Shown: positions 1 through 7,079, numbered from the stretch's first letter. The stretch is 11,921 bases of DNA from a bacterium (GCA_023143305.1 JAGLHV010000018.1:1-11921), one strand, 5' to 3'. Program-made: numbers and translations. The notes: a model not told the origin generated them from the sequence alone.

Positions 1-28
1 TTTTTTTTACCAACATGTCTCTTGACAT
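1..28 (-). CDS. Possible 5' end of a further gene, cut by window edge
   Basis: In the 86 nt after dapB the minus strand is locally G-rich. GGGGG ends 9 nt before an ATG at 28, and AGGAG abuts that ATG, lying 12 nt before a second in-frame ATG at 16. The frame (MSRDMLVKK) is open to the edge. Nine codons cannot be identified, so this is only a guess that the dapB transcript continues. Confidence 0.2.
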
Positions 29-86
29 CTCCTATAACCCCCTTGACCGGCTAACCTTTTTCGTGCTTATAGAATATATTTTTTAT

Positions 87-866
87 CTACTTTAAATCTA
101 AAACATCCTCCATATTATATAAACCTTTTGGTTTATCTATCAACCACTTTGCTGCAAACAAAGCTCCGGAAGCAAAGGCATCCCGGCTATGAGCACGATG
201 AACCAATTCTATCCGTTCCCCCGGCCCGGCAAAAAAAACCGTATGTTCCCCGACTACATCCCCGGCACGTACGGCATGCACACCTATTTCTTCTTTTTTT
301 CTGGCTCCTATCACACCTTCTCTTCCGCAGACTTTAACTTTATTAATATCTCTTTCCAGAACCCGGGCAACAACCTCAGCAATTCGATTGGCGGTACCCG
401 AAGGTGCATCTTTCTTCTTATTGTGATGTATCTCTAAAATTTCTATATCATAATTATTAAGGACCTTAGCCACTTCACCTACCAGCCTAAAGAGGAGATT
501 TACTCCTTTACTCATATTAGGAGCCAAAACACACGGAATATCTTTGATAATGCCTTTCAATTCCTCCAATTGTTCAGACGAAAAACCTGTAGTTCCTATT
601 ACCATTTTTTTCCCCTCAGCTGCTGCTATACGAGCATGGTCAATAGAAGATTTTGGATTGGTAAAATCAATCACTACTTCACCGTTTTTTATTATGCTTT
701 TTAAATTGCCGGTTAAACTTACCTCTTCGGTAATTTTTGTTCCCAGTAAAGAATGGTTTCCGGCTTCAATTGCCCCGGCAAATTTTAATTCTTCATCCTG
801 AATAGCCAGATCCACCAACCTTTCCCCCATTCTTCCTTTTGCTCCGCAAATAATTACTTTAATCAT
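87..866 (-). CDS. dapB: 4-hydroxy-tetrahydrodipicolinate reductase
   Basis: DapB reduces the DapA product to tetrahydrodipicolinate with NAD(P)H, in the lysine and diaminopimelate pathway that feeds peptidoglycan synthesis. The 259 residues show the nucleotide-binding GAKGRMG (8-14), DFTNP (67-71) and GTTG (91-94). The catalytic/substrate loop HHNKKKDAPSGTA (147-159) follows, with His147 and Lys151 matching E. coli His159 and Lys163, and GEHTVFFAGPGERIEL (206-221) closes the set. Length is typical of the non-E. coli group. An ATG at 878 would add four residues (MGRK); ATG 866 gives the normal MIKVIICGAKGRMG start and a placed ribosome binding site. The gene has its own consensus promoter and is separated from polX by about 360 nt. 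No other dap gene is visible, though one could lie beyond the left edge. Confidence 0.97.
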   Translation of the reverse strand: MIKVIICGAKGRMGERLVDLAIQDEELKFAGAIEAGNHSLLGTKITEEVSLTGNLKSIIKNGEVVIDFTNPKSSIDHARIAAAEGKKMVIGTTGFSSEQLEELKGIIKDIPCVLAPNMSKGVNLLFRLVGEVAKVLNNYDIEILEIHHNKKKDAPSGTANRIAEVVARVLERDINKVKVCGREGVIGARKKEEIGVHAVRAGDVVGEHTVFFAGPGERIELVHRAHSRDAFASGALFAAKWLIDKPKGLYNMEDVLDLK

Positions 867-870
867 TTTT

Positions 871-876
871 CTCCCC
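871..876 (-). promoter_or_regulatory. Ribosome binding site deciding the dapB start
   Basis: GGGGAG lies 4 nt before the ATG at 866. It overlaps an in-frame ATG at 878, which itself has no Shine-Dalgarno sequence upstream, so the downstream ATG is preferred. Confidence 0.6.
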
Positions 877-915
877 ATAAATTAGTTTAATATAATATTT
901 AAGTATCGACGAATC

Positions 916-944
916 ATTATATAACACCTTATAATCGATGTCAA
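916..944 (-). promoter_or_regulatory. Consensus sigma-70 promoter for dapB
   Basis: On the minus strand TTGACA (944-939) and TATAAT (921-916) are separated by exactly 17 bp, a perfect match to the vegetative consensus. Transcription would start near 909, with a leader of about 43 nt, too short for a lysine riboswitch. A second TTGACA lies at 972-967 without a matching -10. ATTATA (916-921) and TATAAT (930-935) form a 6-bp inverted repeat over the -10 box and spacer that could be an operator, though AT content makes chance likely. Confidence 0.82.
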
Positions 945-993
945 ACAAAATTTCGTTATTTAGTAATGTCAAGATTTATTTTGACTTTAATTT

Positions 994-1134
994 TTAATCG
1001 CACTCATTTTTTACAGGCAGAATAAAAGGCACATCTTCTTTTTTTATGTTTTCTTCTATTAACGAATTTCTTTCTTTAAACACTAAATAATTGCAAATAG
1101 CTAACAGGTAATGGCAAATAGAGAGTTGTATTTT
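994..1134 (-). other. Short open frame in the polX-dapB gap, possible gene remnant
   Basis: The gap 945-1226 has no convincing gene. It is very AT-rich, with T-rich and A-rich stretches after the polX stop but no clear terminator hairpin. One frame stays open for 46 codons ending in TAA at 994. Its last 29 codons, from a GTG at 1083, read like real protein (FKERNSLIEENIKKEDVPFI then LPVKNECD), but no ribosome binding site precedes them. The first part (ICHYLLAICNYL) comes from a repeat and is not protein-like. It may be the tail of a decayed gene or chance. Confidence 0.25.
1093..1121. repeat. Degenerate 21-nt tandem repeat
   Basis: The 8-mer GCAAATAG occurs at 1093-1100 and again at 1114-1121, 21 nt apart, with related A-rich, TAGC/TAAT-like spacer sequence between. 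This looks like a worn remnant of a short intergenic tandem repeat, only about 1.4 units long. No function is visible. Confidence 0.35.
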
Positions 1135-1226
1135 TCAAAAAATGTTGAATTAATTTAAAGTTGTTTTATTGGTAAAAAAAGATAGAAACTAAAGATAAAA
1201 GAATAGTCCTTAAAAATTACAAGAAA

Positions 1227-2951
1227 CTATTTTCTTTTTTGTTGCAGGATTTTCATTAATTGTTTATAGCTTAGTGTATTTAAAACATCCCTTGATTCTA
1301 ACCATCCTCGACGAGCAACCCAGATTCCCAGGGAAAGATATTCCATTTGTTCTAAAGCATGCGCATCAGTGCCAATACCCATTAAAACCCCCTTTTCTTT
1401 TGCTTTACGACAATAAATATCCGGTAGATCCAACCGCTGAGGATTAGCATTTATTTCTAAAAAGGTCCCTATCCTCGACGCTTCTTCAATTATCTTGTCC
1501 ATATTAACCATATAAGGTTCTCTTTTCTGAAGTAATCGGCCCGTGGGATGCGCAAACATATGGACATATTTATTTCTCATTGCCGAAATTATTCTATTAG
1601 TCATTGTTGCTTCATCTTGTTTAAATCCGGAATGAATAGCAATTAAAACAAAATCTAATTGTTCTAATATGTCTTTTTTATAATCTAAAGAACCGTTTGC
1701 AAGAATATCTATCTCTGCTCCGCATAATATTTTAAGTTCTTTAAATTTTTTATTAATTTTCTTTATCTCTTTAATTTTATTCAGAACTTCTTCCGGCTTC
1801 ATGCCATGTGCCACTTTGAGGGATTGCGAATGGTCACAAATTACTATCCATTCTAATCCCATTTGTTTCGCTTTGCCGGCAATATCTTCTATCGAATCTT
1901 TTCCATCACTCCAATTAGAATGAATATGAAAATCTCCTTTTATTCGGGAATATTCTATTAGTTTGGGCAAACTATTTGTCTTTGATTTTTCAATCTCTCC
2001 TTGATTTTCCCGTAATTCAGCAGGAATCCATTTTAATCCCAATTGATTATAAATATCTTCTTCTTTTTTTCCAGTTACCTTTTTATTGTTCTTGATTTTG
2101 AAAAGTCCATATTCATTTATTTTATAACCTTTTTCATTTGCCAGGTTACGTAATTTAATATTATGCTCCTTGGAACCGGTAAAATACTGAAGAGCTGCCC
2201 CATAAGATTCAGGTTTAACCACCCTTAAATCTACCTGAATATTATCATTGGTAATAATGCTGGATTTTGTCTCTCCCTGTAAAAGTATTCTTTTACATTG
2301 GGAAAGATTAATAAAAGCATTCATTACTCCCGGCAAATCTGTAGAAGCACATACTATATCTATATCTCCGATTGTTTCTTTCTTTCTCCGTAAACTTCCC
2401 GCAGGACAAATTTGTTTTATTCTCGCTTTTTTTTTCAATTCATCGATAATAGATTCGGCTAAAGCTAAACCCGTGAATAAAAAAATTCTCTCCCGGTTTT
2501 TACGAATAAATTCTATTCCCCTTAAAATGTTCTGCTGAGTTTTTTCGCCTAAGTGCGAAATTTCCATAATTCTATTTAATTTAGCTGCTAATTCTAAATC
2601 ATTTAGATTTTTTATGTCTAATTTCTCATAGAGTATTTTAGCTGTTTTAAAACCTATTCCCGGGACGGAAACAATATCGAGTATTTTTTCCGGAAATTCT
2701 TTTCTTAAATTTTCATAATATTCTATTTTACCCTTTGAAAAATATTCTTCTATTTTTTTTGCAATTCCTTCCCCAATATGGGGTATCTTCAATAGTTTTT
2801 TATTATAAATTAGATTTTCTATATCTTCCGATAAATTTTCAATGCTTTGTGCAGCCCTTTCATAAGAACGGATTCGGAATGGATTTTCATTTTTTAAGCT
2901 TAAAAACCCGGCAATTTTATATAATAGATTTGCAATCTCTTTGTTTTTCAT
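1227..2951 (-). CDS. polX: DNA polymerase X with PHP nuclease domain
   Basis: Bacterial PolX is a gap-filling repair polymerase with 3'-5' exonuclease and AP-endonuclease activity in its PHP domain. The 574-residue protein (Bacillus PolX is about 570) opens with helix-hairpin-helix regions (IPHIGEGIAKKI, 56-67; VPGIGFKTAKIL, 96-107). The nucleotidyltransferase palm has AGSLRR (184-189), Asp196 and Asp198 (GDIDIV) and Asp241 (QVDLRV). The PHP domain (about 338-574) keeps all expected metal ligands: His342/His344 (HIH), Asp373/His374, Glu413, His440, His468 and Asp529/His531. Both activities should be present. GTG 2960 follows a stop directly; I prefer ATG 2951 (MKNKEIANLLYKIA). There is no good Shine-Dalgarno near either; AAAGGA lies about 29 nt before the ATG. 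I see no promoter in the 93-nt gap after the NTPase gene. Confidence 0.95.
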   Translation of the reverse strand: MKNKEIANLLYKIAGFLSLKNENPFRIRSYERAAQSIENLSEDIENLIYNKKLLKIPHIGEGIAKKIEEYFSKGKIEYYENLRKEFPEKILDIVSVPGIGFKTAKILYEKLDIKNLNDLELAAKLNRIMEISHLGEKTQQNILRGIEFIRKNRERIFLFTGLALAESIIDELKKKARIKQICPAGSLRRKKETIGDIDIVCASTDLPGVMNAFINLSQCKRILLQGETKSSIITNDNIQVDLRVVKPESYGAALQYFTGSKEHNIKLRNLANEKGYKINEYGLFKIKNNKKVTGKKEEDIYNQLGLKWIPAELRENQGEIEKSKTNSLPKLIEYSRIKGDFHIHSNWSDGKDSIEDIAGKAKQMGLEWIVICDHSQSLKVAHGMKPEEVLNKIKEIKKINKKFKELKILCGAEIDILANGSLDYKKDILEQLDFVLIAIHSGFKQDEATMTNRIISAMRNKYVHMFAHPTGRLLQKREPYMVNMDKIIEEASRIGTFLEINANPQRLDLPDIYCRKAKEKGVLMGIGTDAHALEQMEYLSLGIWVARRGWLESRDVLNTLSYKQLMKILQQKRK

Positions 2952-3053
2952 AATTAACACTTATAAATACTGAAAAAATATTCCTTTGTTATTTATCATT
3001 CACTGTTTTAGGTTTATCGGTAAGGTCTTAATTTTGATAAAAGTTTTCTCAGA

Positions 3054-3572
3054 TTAGATTTTTAATAAGAGACTTAAAATTTTTGTTTTAATTTCTTCCC
3101 TATTTGTTTTGGTAAGTTCAAATACTTGTGTATCTTTTCTTTTTTTTATTTCTGAAGTAAAATAATCATGTTTGAGTTTAATCGTGCCCATTATTTTTTT
3201 ATCGGTTTCTAATGCATTCCAAACAACTTTTTTAAATTGAGGCGAAAGCAGTTCCATTTTTCCTATTTCATCAACGATAATAAACTCACTTTCCTGCATT
3301 GCTTTTACAATAGAATCAGTACCAATCTCATCTAAATCCTTTAAATTAACACCGTATTTACTAATTCGATAAGGACTTTGAAAATCAATATGGGCAAGCA
3401 ACCCACTTTTCCCGTTGAAATTTTCAATTTTAAACCCAATACGTTTATTTCCTTCCTTAATTTCAGAAGTATAAAATCCGCCTTGTTTACCCTTTAATTC
3501 TTTCACTATTTCTTTTATTAAAGAAGTCTTGCCAGCGCAAGGCAACCCGGTTAAAAAAATGTTTTTTATCAT
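3054..3572 (-). CDS. THEP1-type nucleoside-triphosphatase (NTPase_1 family)
   Basis: This 172-residue P-loop protein resembles the archaeal/bacterial THEP1 NTPases, which hydrolyse ATP, GTP and other NTPs in vitro; the cellular role is unknown. The Walker A motif is GLPCAGKT (9-16) and Walker B is IIVDEIGKME (98-107) with Asp101 and Glu102. The short motif GGFYTSEI (31-38) after Walker A and the GTI segment late in the protein (about 129-131) are also typical. Length fits the family (about 170-190). A GTG at 3581 would add three residues; I prefer ATG 3572, which gives the normal IKNIFLTG start and has the weak GTGAG upstream. It begins 18 nt after the Memo gene, so it is part of the same transcript, while a 93-nt gap separates it from polX. 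Confidence 0.88.
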   Translation of the reverse strand: MIKNIFLTGLPCAGKTSLIKEIVKELKGKQGGFYTSEIKEGNKRIGFKIENFNGKSGLLAHIDFQSPYRISKYGVNLKDLDEIGTDSIVKAMQESEFIIVDEIGKMELLSPQFKKVVWNALETDKKIMGTIKLKHDYFTSEIKKRKDTQVFELTKTNREEIKTKILSLLLKI

Positions 3573-3590
3573 TATTCTCACTCTTTATTT

Positions 3591-4391
3591 TTATTTAATA
3601 ATTATTCCTGCATATCCTACAACAGAATGATAATCCCCGGTAACATCCCCACTGGTTTGATAGGAAATAAGCCTGCCTTCTTTAGCAGTTAATTTTTTGC
3701 CGGCATAAATCATAGTAGCGACAGGACCCACTCCGCACATTGAAATATTCTCTTTGATAACAATTTTTAATAGTCCTTCCGGATCAACATTTAATATCTT
3801 TTCTATAGCAAGTTTATCTTTTTGTTGGGCTATCTCCACTGGTTCATAATGAGTCATATCGCTACTGGCAACAATTACCACGTTTTCTTCTGTAATAGAA
3901 TCAGCAATTGCATTCCCTATATTCCGGCAAATATCGTCACTATATTCCTGCATACAAATAGGAACGATTTGTGCTGAAGGATTTAGATGTTGAATAAAAG
4001 GTACTTGTACTTCTAATGAGTGCTCATCCAAATGAATTCTCTCATTTTCTTCTAGAAAATTCGAACGCGAAAGAATTTTTCCGGCTAAAGAAGAATTAAT
4101 CTTTATTCCACCATAAGGCGTTATCCATTCTCCTTCGGTTATAATTGAGGATTTTTTTCCTCTACCATGATGATTCAGGCCAAGGATAATAAAAACAGAA
4201 CAATTCTTTATTTGAGAATAAACTGCTCCTGCTACTTTCCCGGAATAAACATATCCGGCATGAGGACTAACTATCCCGATAACTTTTTGTTTTTCAGAGG
4301 AAGGAACTATATATTCTTCAATTGTTTTTCTTAGCTGAAGCGGATTGGCAGGATAAAACACTCCTGCATATGCAGGTTTACGTATTGCCAT
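3591..4391 (-). CDS. amrB: Memo-family protein (AmmeMemoRadiSam system protein B)
   Basis: This 266-residue cytoplasmic protein is a Memo homologue, with a fold related to extradiol dioxygenases. Its role in bacteria is unknown; animal Memo binds metal. It starts with the family signature RKPAYAGVFYP and has putative metal ligands His44 (SPHAGY), His74/His75 (LGLNHHG) and Cys219 (SMCGVGP). It also has HLDEHSLEVQVPF (120-132), SSDMTHY (176-182) and the C-terminal GDYHSVVGYAG. Full family length is present with no gaps. ATG 4391 has AAGGAG 11 nt upstream and lies 32 nt after the radical SAM gene. The usual cluster joins Memo with AMMECR1 and a different radical SAM subfamily; no AMMECR1 gene is in this window. 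The gene symbol follows common database usage. Confidence 0.93.
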   Translation of the reverse strand: MAIRKPAYAGVFYPANPLQLRKTIEEYIVPSSEKQKVIGIVSPHAGYVYSGKVAGAVYSQIKNCSVFIILGLNHHGRGKKSSIITEGEWITPYGGIKINSSLAGKILSRSNFLEENERIHLDEHSLEVQVPFIQHLNPSAQIVPICMQEYSDDICRNIGNAIADSITEENVVIVASSDMTHYEPVEIAQQKDKLAIEKILNVDPEGLLKIVIKENISMCGVGPVATMIYAGKKLTAKEGRLISYQTSGDVTGDYHSVVGYAGIIIK

Positions 4392-4423
4392 ATTTAAATC
4401 ATCTCCTTTTTAAAAAAACAAGT

Positions 4424-5305
4424 TTATAGTTCTTGTCTCCAACCTTGATGAATTCCCTCTTTATCAGCAATTTTAAGCACTTTTTGATACTCTTTTATAC
4501 TAATTTTGCGTGACAATTCAGTAAATTGATAAGATAAATGTGCCGGATGGTATTGAGACATAATACTTACATAGGTGTTTGGAGAAATTTCTCGAGCAAT
4601 AAAACGAAGAATTTCCTGAGAACCGGCAATGTTTTCCGGTAAAACCAGATGACGGACTAACAGTCCTCTAATAGCTATTCCTTCTTCGTTTATCTTTAAC
4701 TCCCCTACTTGTCGAAACATCTCTTTCAAGGCAAGTTTATTTACTTGCCAGTAATTAGAACTATTTGAATATTTCAATGCCATTTTATTATTACTGTATT
4801 TTGCATCCGGCATAAAAACATCTATTATTCCGTCTAACAATTTCAATGTTTCTACCGATTCATAACCACTACAATTATAAACCAAAGGAATCCTTAATTG
4901 TTTCCTGCTTGCTAAATAATATGCTTCTATTATTTGCGGAACAAAATGTGTGGGAGTCACTAAGTTTATATTACAAGCTCCCTCTTCTTGTAATTTAAGC
5001 ATTATTTGTGATAATTTTACAACAGAAATCTCTTGACCATGCCCCAGTTGACTTATTGGATAATTTTGACAAAAGACACAATGCAAATGACAGTGAGTAA
5101 AAAATATTGTTCCTGATCCCCTAACACCTGAAATAGGCGGTTCTTCTCCAAAATGAAGATTAAAACTTGAAATTACAGGCTTTCCCCCTGATTGACAAAA
5201 ACCTTTTTCCCCTTTTAAACGATTGACTTTACATTGACGGGGACAAAGAACACATTTTCTAAGTAAATCATTAAGCTTTTTACTATCTAAAAAAAAATTG
5301 CTCAT
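4424..5305 (-). CDS. Radical SAM protein, COG1313 (PflX-like) family
   Basis: The 293-residue protein belongs to the radical SAM group annotated as putative pyruvate formate-lyase activating enzymes; its substrate is unknown. An N-terminal cysteine cluster (Cys18, 21, 25, 37) precedes the conserved GEEPPISG (53-60). The SAM-cluster motif Cys72-x3-Cys76-x2-Cys79 follows (HCHLHCVFC), then VTPTHFVPQI, VYNCSGYES, DGIIDVFMPDAKYS and GLLVRHLVLP, all characteristic of COG1313. The glycyl-radical activases proper lack this N-terminal cluster, and no glycyl-radical enzyme is encoded nearby. A TTG start at 5329 would add eight residues inside the previous gene. I prefer ATG 5305, 4 nt after the Yip1-like stop; neither has a Shine-Dalgarno sequence, so coupling is likely. 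The adjacent Memo gene suggests a functional pair (inference). Confidence 0.88.
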   Translation of the reverse strand: MSNFFLDSKKLNDLLRKCVLCPRQCKVNRLKGEKGFCQSGGKPVISSFNLHFGEEPPISGVRGSGTIFFTHCHLHCVFCQNYPISQLGHGQEISVVKLSQIMLKLQEEGACNINLVTPTHFVPQIIEAYYLASRKQLRIPLVYNCSGYESVETLKLLDGIIDVFMPDAKYSNNKMALKYSNSSNYWQVNKLALKEMFRQVGELKINEEGIAIRGLLVRHLVLPENIAGSQEILRFIAREISPNTYVSIMSQYHPAHLSYQFTELSRKISIKEYQKVLKIADKEGIHQGWRQEL

Positions 5306-5309
5306 CAGT

Positions 5310-5876
5310 TTATAAAATGGCAACAACAAATGTTAATAAAAACAAACAAACACCTACACTTAATAATAACATTTCTATAATCAAATAACTTATTATCATT
5401 AAAAACACTTCGATATTTCTAAAATTATAAATCTTTTTTATACCTAAAAATTGAAGTTTTAAAATCCAAAACGAAAAAACAAAAAAAACAATGCCGTAAA
5501 TGGGAAATCTCAAAGGAATAAGATATTTACAAATTAAAGAAAAAGGAACCAATAAAGTCGCAAGCAACAAATTAAAACCGGATACAGCAAAAAGGGCTTT
5601 TAATCCTTGTTCTTTACCATACCATTTAGCCAGCAAATCAAAAAAAACAACATTAATAAAACAAAACAAACTAAGAATAAACACAAAAAACGACCATTTC
5701 CCTATCAATTGTATTATATTAAATCTTCTGAAAAAAAGAAAAGAACAACTGGCAACATAACTAAAAATACCAATAAAAATAAATAAAAAAAACCATCCTT
5801 TCGATGATTTTAATTTAATAATATTTTCTAATGAGCCCTCAGGATTTTCAAAAAAATCATAAATAGTTTCTAAAAT
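5310..5876 (-). CDS. Yip1-like five-helix membrane protein with non-standard start
   Basis: Read from the ATT at 5876, the protein has 188 residues. A soluble N-terminus contains the FFENPEGSLENII pattern (8-20) typical of Yip1-domain proteins. Five hydrophobic segments follow at about 28-50, 62-83, 95-119, 126-148 and 159-186. The segment around residues 80-118 (DLLAKWYGKEQGLKALFAVSG then a long hydrophobic run) also resembles the Yip1 core. The first normal start codon in frame is TTG 5708, inside helix 2, which would remove the N-terminus and first helix; a stop lies upstream, so initiation must be between 5902 and 5708. The reading begins 32 nt after sppA and its stop is 4 nt before the radical SAM gene. 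Bacterial Yip1 proteins have no well-defined function. The family call rests on pattern only. Confidence 0.6.
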   Translation of the reverse strand: MLETIYDFFENPEGSLENIIKLKSSKGWFFLFIFIGIFSYVASCSFLFFRRFNIIQLIGKWSFFVFILSLFCFINVVFFDLLAKWYGKEQGLKALFAVSGFNLLLATLLVPFSLICKYLIPLRFPIYGIVFFVFSFWILKLQFLGIKKIYNFRNIEVFLMIISYLIIEMLLLSVGVCLFLLTFVVAIL

Positions 5877-5882
5877 TTCATT

Positions 5883-5887
5883 CCTCC
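5883..5887 (-). promoter_or_regulatory. Ribosome binding site that places the Yip1-like start at ATT
   Basis: GGAGG on the minus strand lies 6 nt before the ATT codon at 5876, a near-ideal spacing, but only 1 nt before the ATG at 5881. That ATG reads three codons and then meets TAG. The site thus supports initiation at ATT in the frame of the downstream membrane protein, unless one base is missing from the T run at 5871-5876. Confidence 0.55.
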
Positions 5888-5908
5888 GTATAAATATGTA
5901 TAATTATA

Positions 5909-6817
5909 TTACTTCAACATATACTCAAGCCGTACTTTTTGCTCAGGTAATATATTATTAAAAAAAGCATAAGGATTTTTATACTTGCTCATTATTCCCA
6001 AAGCAGTACCTAACGGAGACTCAAAACTTGATATAATTTTAGGTTTCTTTTTAATTCCGGCTAATTGTGCAGCTAATTTTATGGCATCTTCTTTGTTGCC
6101 TAATTCATCAATTAGTCCATTTTCTTTTGCCTGTTCCCCGGTAAAAATTCTTCCGTCGGCTAATAAACGAACTTTCTCCACATCCATTTTCCTTCCTTCG
6201 GCAATAGCATAAACAAATTGTTCATAAGCATTATTTATAACTCCCTGAAGTATTTCTTTTTCCTCTTCAGTCATTTTTCGGGCAAAAGAACCAATGTCTT
6301 TATATGTTCCACTTTTAATAACAGTCGTTTCTATTCCAATTTTAGTAAACAACATTTCAACATTTTCTATCACCATAATTACACCTATACTACCGGTTAT
6401 AGTCCCCGGATCAGCTACAATTTTATCGGCAGCACTAGCAATATAATATCCGCCGGAAGCAGCAACATCACCCATTGAAGCAACTACTTTTTTACCCTTC
6501 GCGCGAATTTTCAGTATTTCCCCATAAATTTCCTGAACTGCTCCGACACTGCCTCCCGGGCTATTTATTCGTAAAACCACTACTTTTACGAATTTATTAT
6601 CCCCAAGTTCTTTTAATCTTTTAACGATACTATCAGACCCTCGTGGACTTCCCGGCCATGAACTTGCTTTATTTCCAACACTAATAGGCCCATATACATG
6701 AACAATAGAAATCCCTTTTAAAGACTCAGGAATTGGTTTTATTACAGAAATAATACCTAAACCCACAGAAACAACATATAAGAAAATAATTAACAATATA
6801 ATTTTTTGTTTTTTCAT
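5909..6817 (-). CDS. sppA: Signal peptide peptidase SppA, 36K type
   Basis: SppA is a membrane-anchored serine protease that degrades cleaved signal peptides and some misfolded membrane proteins. The 302-residue protein has one N-terminal membrane segment (about 6-26, preceded by KKQK), so the catalytic domain is outside the cytoplasm. The ClpP-like fold shows NSPGGSV (85-91), nucleophile Ser121 in AASGGYY and general-base Lys173 in SGTYKDIGS. The 52-residue Ser-Lys spacing equals that of Bacillus SppA (Ser147/Lys199). Length fits the short, single-domain form rather than the double-length E. coli enzyme. The ATG at 6817 lies 17 nt after the ferredoxin stop with no Shine-Dalgarno sequence, so translation may depend on coupling. 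It is followed by a Yip1-like membrane protein. Confidence 0.96.
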   Translation of the reverse strand: MKKQKIILLIIFLYVVSVGLGIISVIKPIPESLKGISIVHVYGPISVGNKASSWPGSPRGSDSIVKRLKELGDNKFVKVVVLRINSPGGSVGAVQEIYGEILKIRAKGKKVVASMGDVAASGGYYIASAADKIVADPGTITGSIGVIMVIENVEMLFTKIGIETTVIKSGTYKDIGSFARKMTEEEKEILQGVINNAYEQFVYAIAEGRKMDVEKVRLLADGRIFTGEQAKENGLIDELGNKEDAIKLAAQLAGIKKKPKIISSFESPLGTALGIMSKYKNPYAFFNNILPEQKVRLEYMLK

Positions 6818-6834
6818 AGTTTAATTAATGAATT

Positions 6835-7026
6835 TTAATCTTCTTCTATTTTTATTGCTTCCATAGGACAATTTTCTGCGGCTTCCTTACAACACTCTTC
6901 CTGACCTTCCGGAACATTTTCCGTTTTTACCAGTACAGTGCTTCCTTCCATATCAAATAAATCACTGCATGTGTCAATACAAAGCCCACACCCCGTACAC
7001 AAGTCTTCAATAATCTTAACCTTCAT
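6835..7026 (-). CDS. Ferredoxin, single [4Fe-4S] cluster type
   Basis: This is a small (63 residues), acidic, cytoplasmic electron carrier. The cluster ligands are visible: Cys10, Cys13 and Cys16 (CTGCGLC) and Cys53 (CP motif). Cys20 and Cys46 occupy the places of the second-cluster remnant or disulfide seen in monocluster ferredoxins of the Desulfovibrio/Thermotoga type; Cys45 is extra. The spacing lacks a second CxxCxxC, so one cluster is expected. It is the first gene after a strong promoter and has a strong ribosome binding site, with sppA starting 17 nt downstream. It could donate electrons to the radical SAM protein encoded two genes downstream of sppA, but that is inference; ferredoxins of this kind serve many partners. 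Confidence 0.95.
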   Translation of the reverse strand: MKVKIIEDLCTGCGLCIDTCSDLFDMEGSTVLVKTENVPEGQEECCKEAAENCPMEAIKIEED

Positions 7027-7034
7027 TTCAACTG

Positions 7035-7040
7035 CCTCCT
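7035..7040 (-). promoter_or_regulatory. Ribosome binding site of the ferredoxin gene
   Basis: The sequence AGGAGG, preceded by a run of A, ends 8 nt before the ATG at 7026. It is one of the strongest Shine-Dalgarno sequences in the window and fits a highly translated ferredoxin. Confidence 0.75.
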
Positions 7041-7079
7041 TTTTTTAAATTTATATTATTACTTCTTAAACTGTTTTGT

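Noticed and set aside
14..28. Hairpin ATGTC-AAGA-GACAT followed by a run of A after dapB, considered as a terminator
   Set aside because: On the minus strand the stem is only 5 bp and is followed by GTTGGT and A residues, not U; on the plus strand the T run precedes the stem and no plus-strand gene ends there.
23..72. TTGACA and TTGACC boxes on the plus strand
   Set aside because: Neither has a good -10 at 16-18 bp and no plus-strand gene follows.
189..437. Plus-strand open frames such as those across dapB, polX, sppA and dprA
   Set aside because: They lie opposite well-supported genes, have low-complexity Phe/Ser/Ile-rich translations and no ribosome binding sites.
867..909. Lysine riboswitch or T-box upstream of dapB
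   Set aside because: The leader predicted from the consensus promoter is only about 43 nt and has no conserved structure that I can see.
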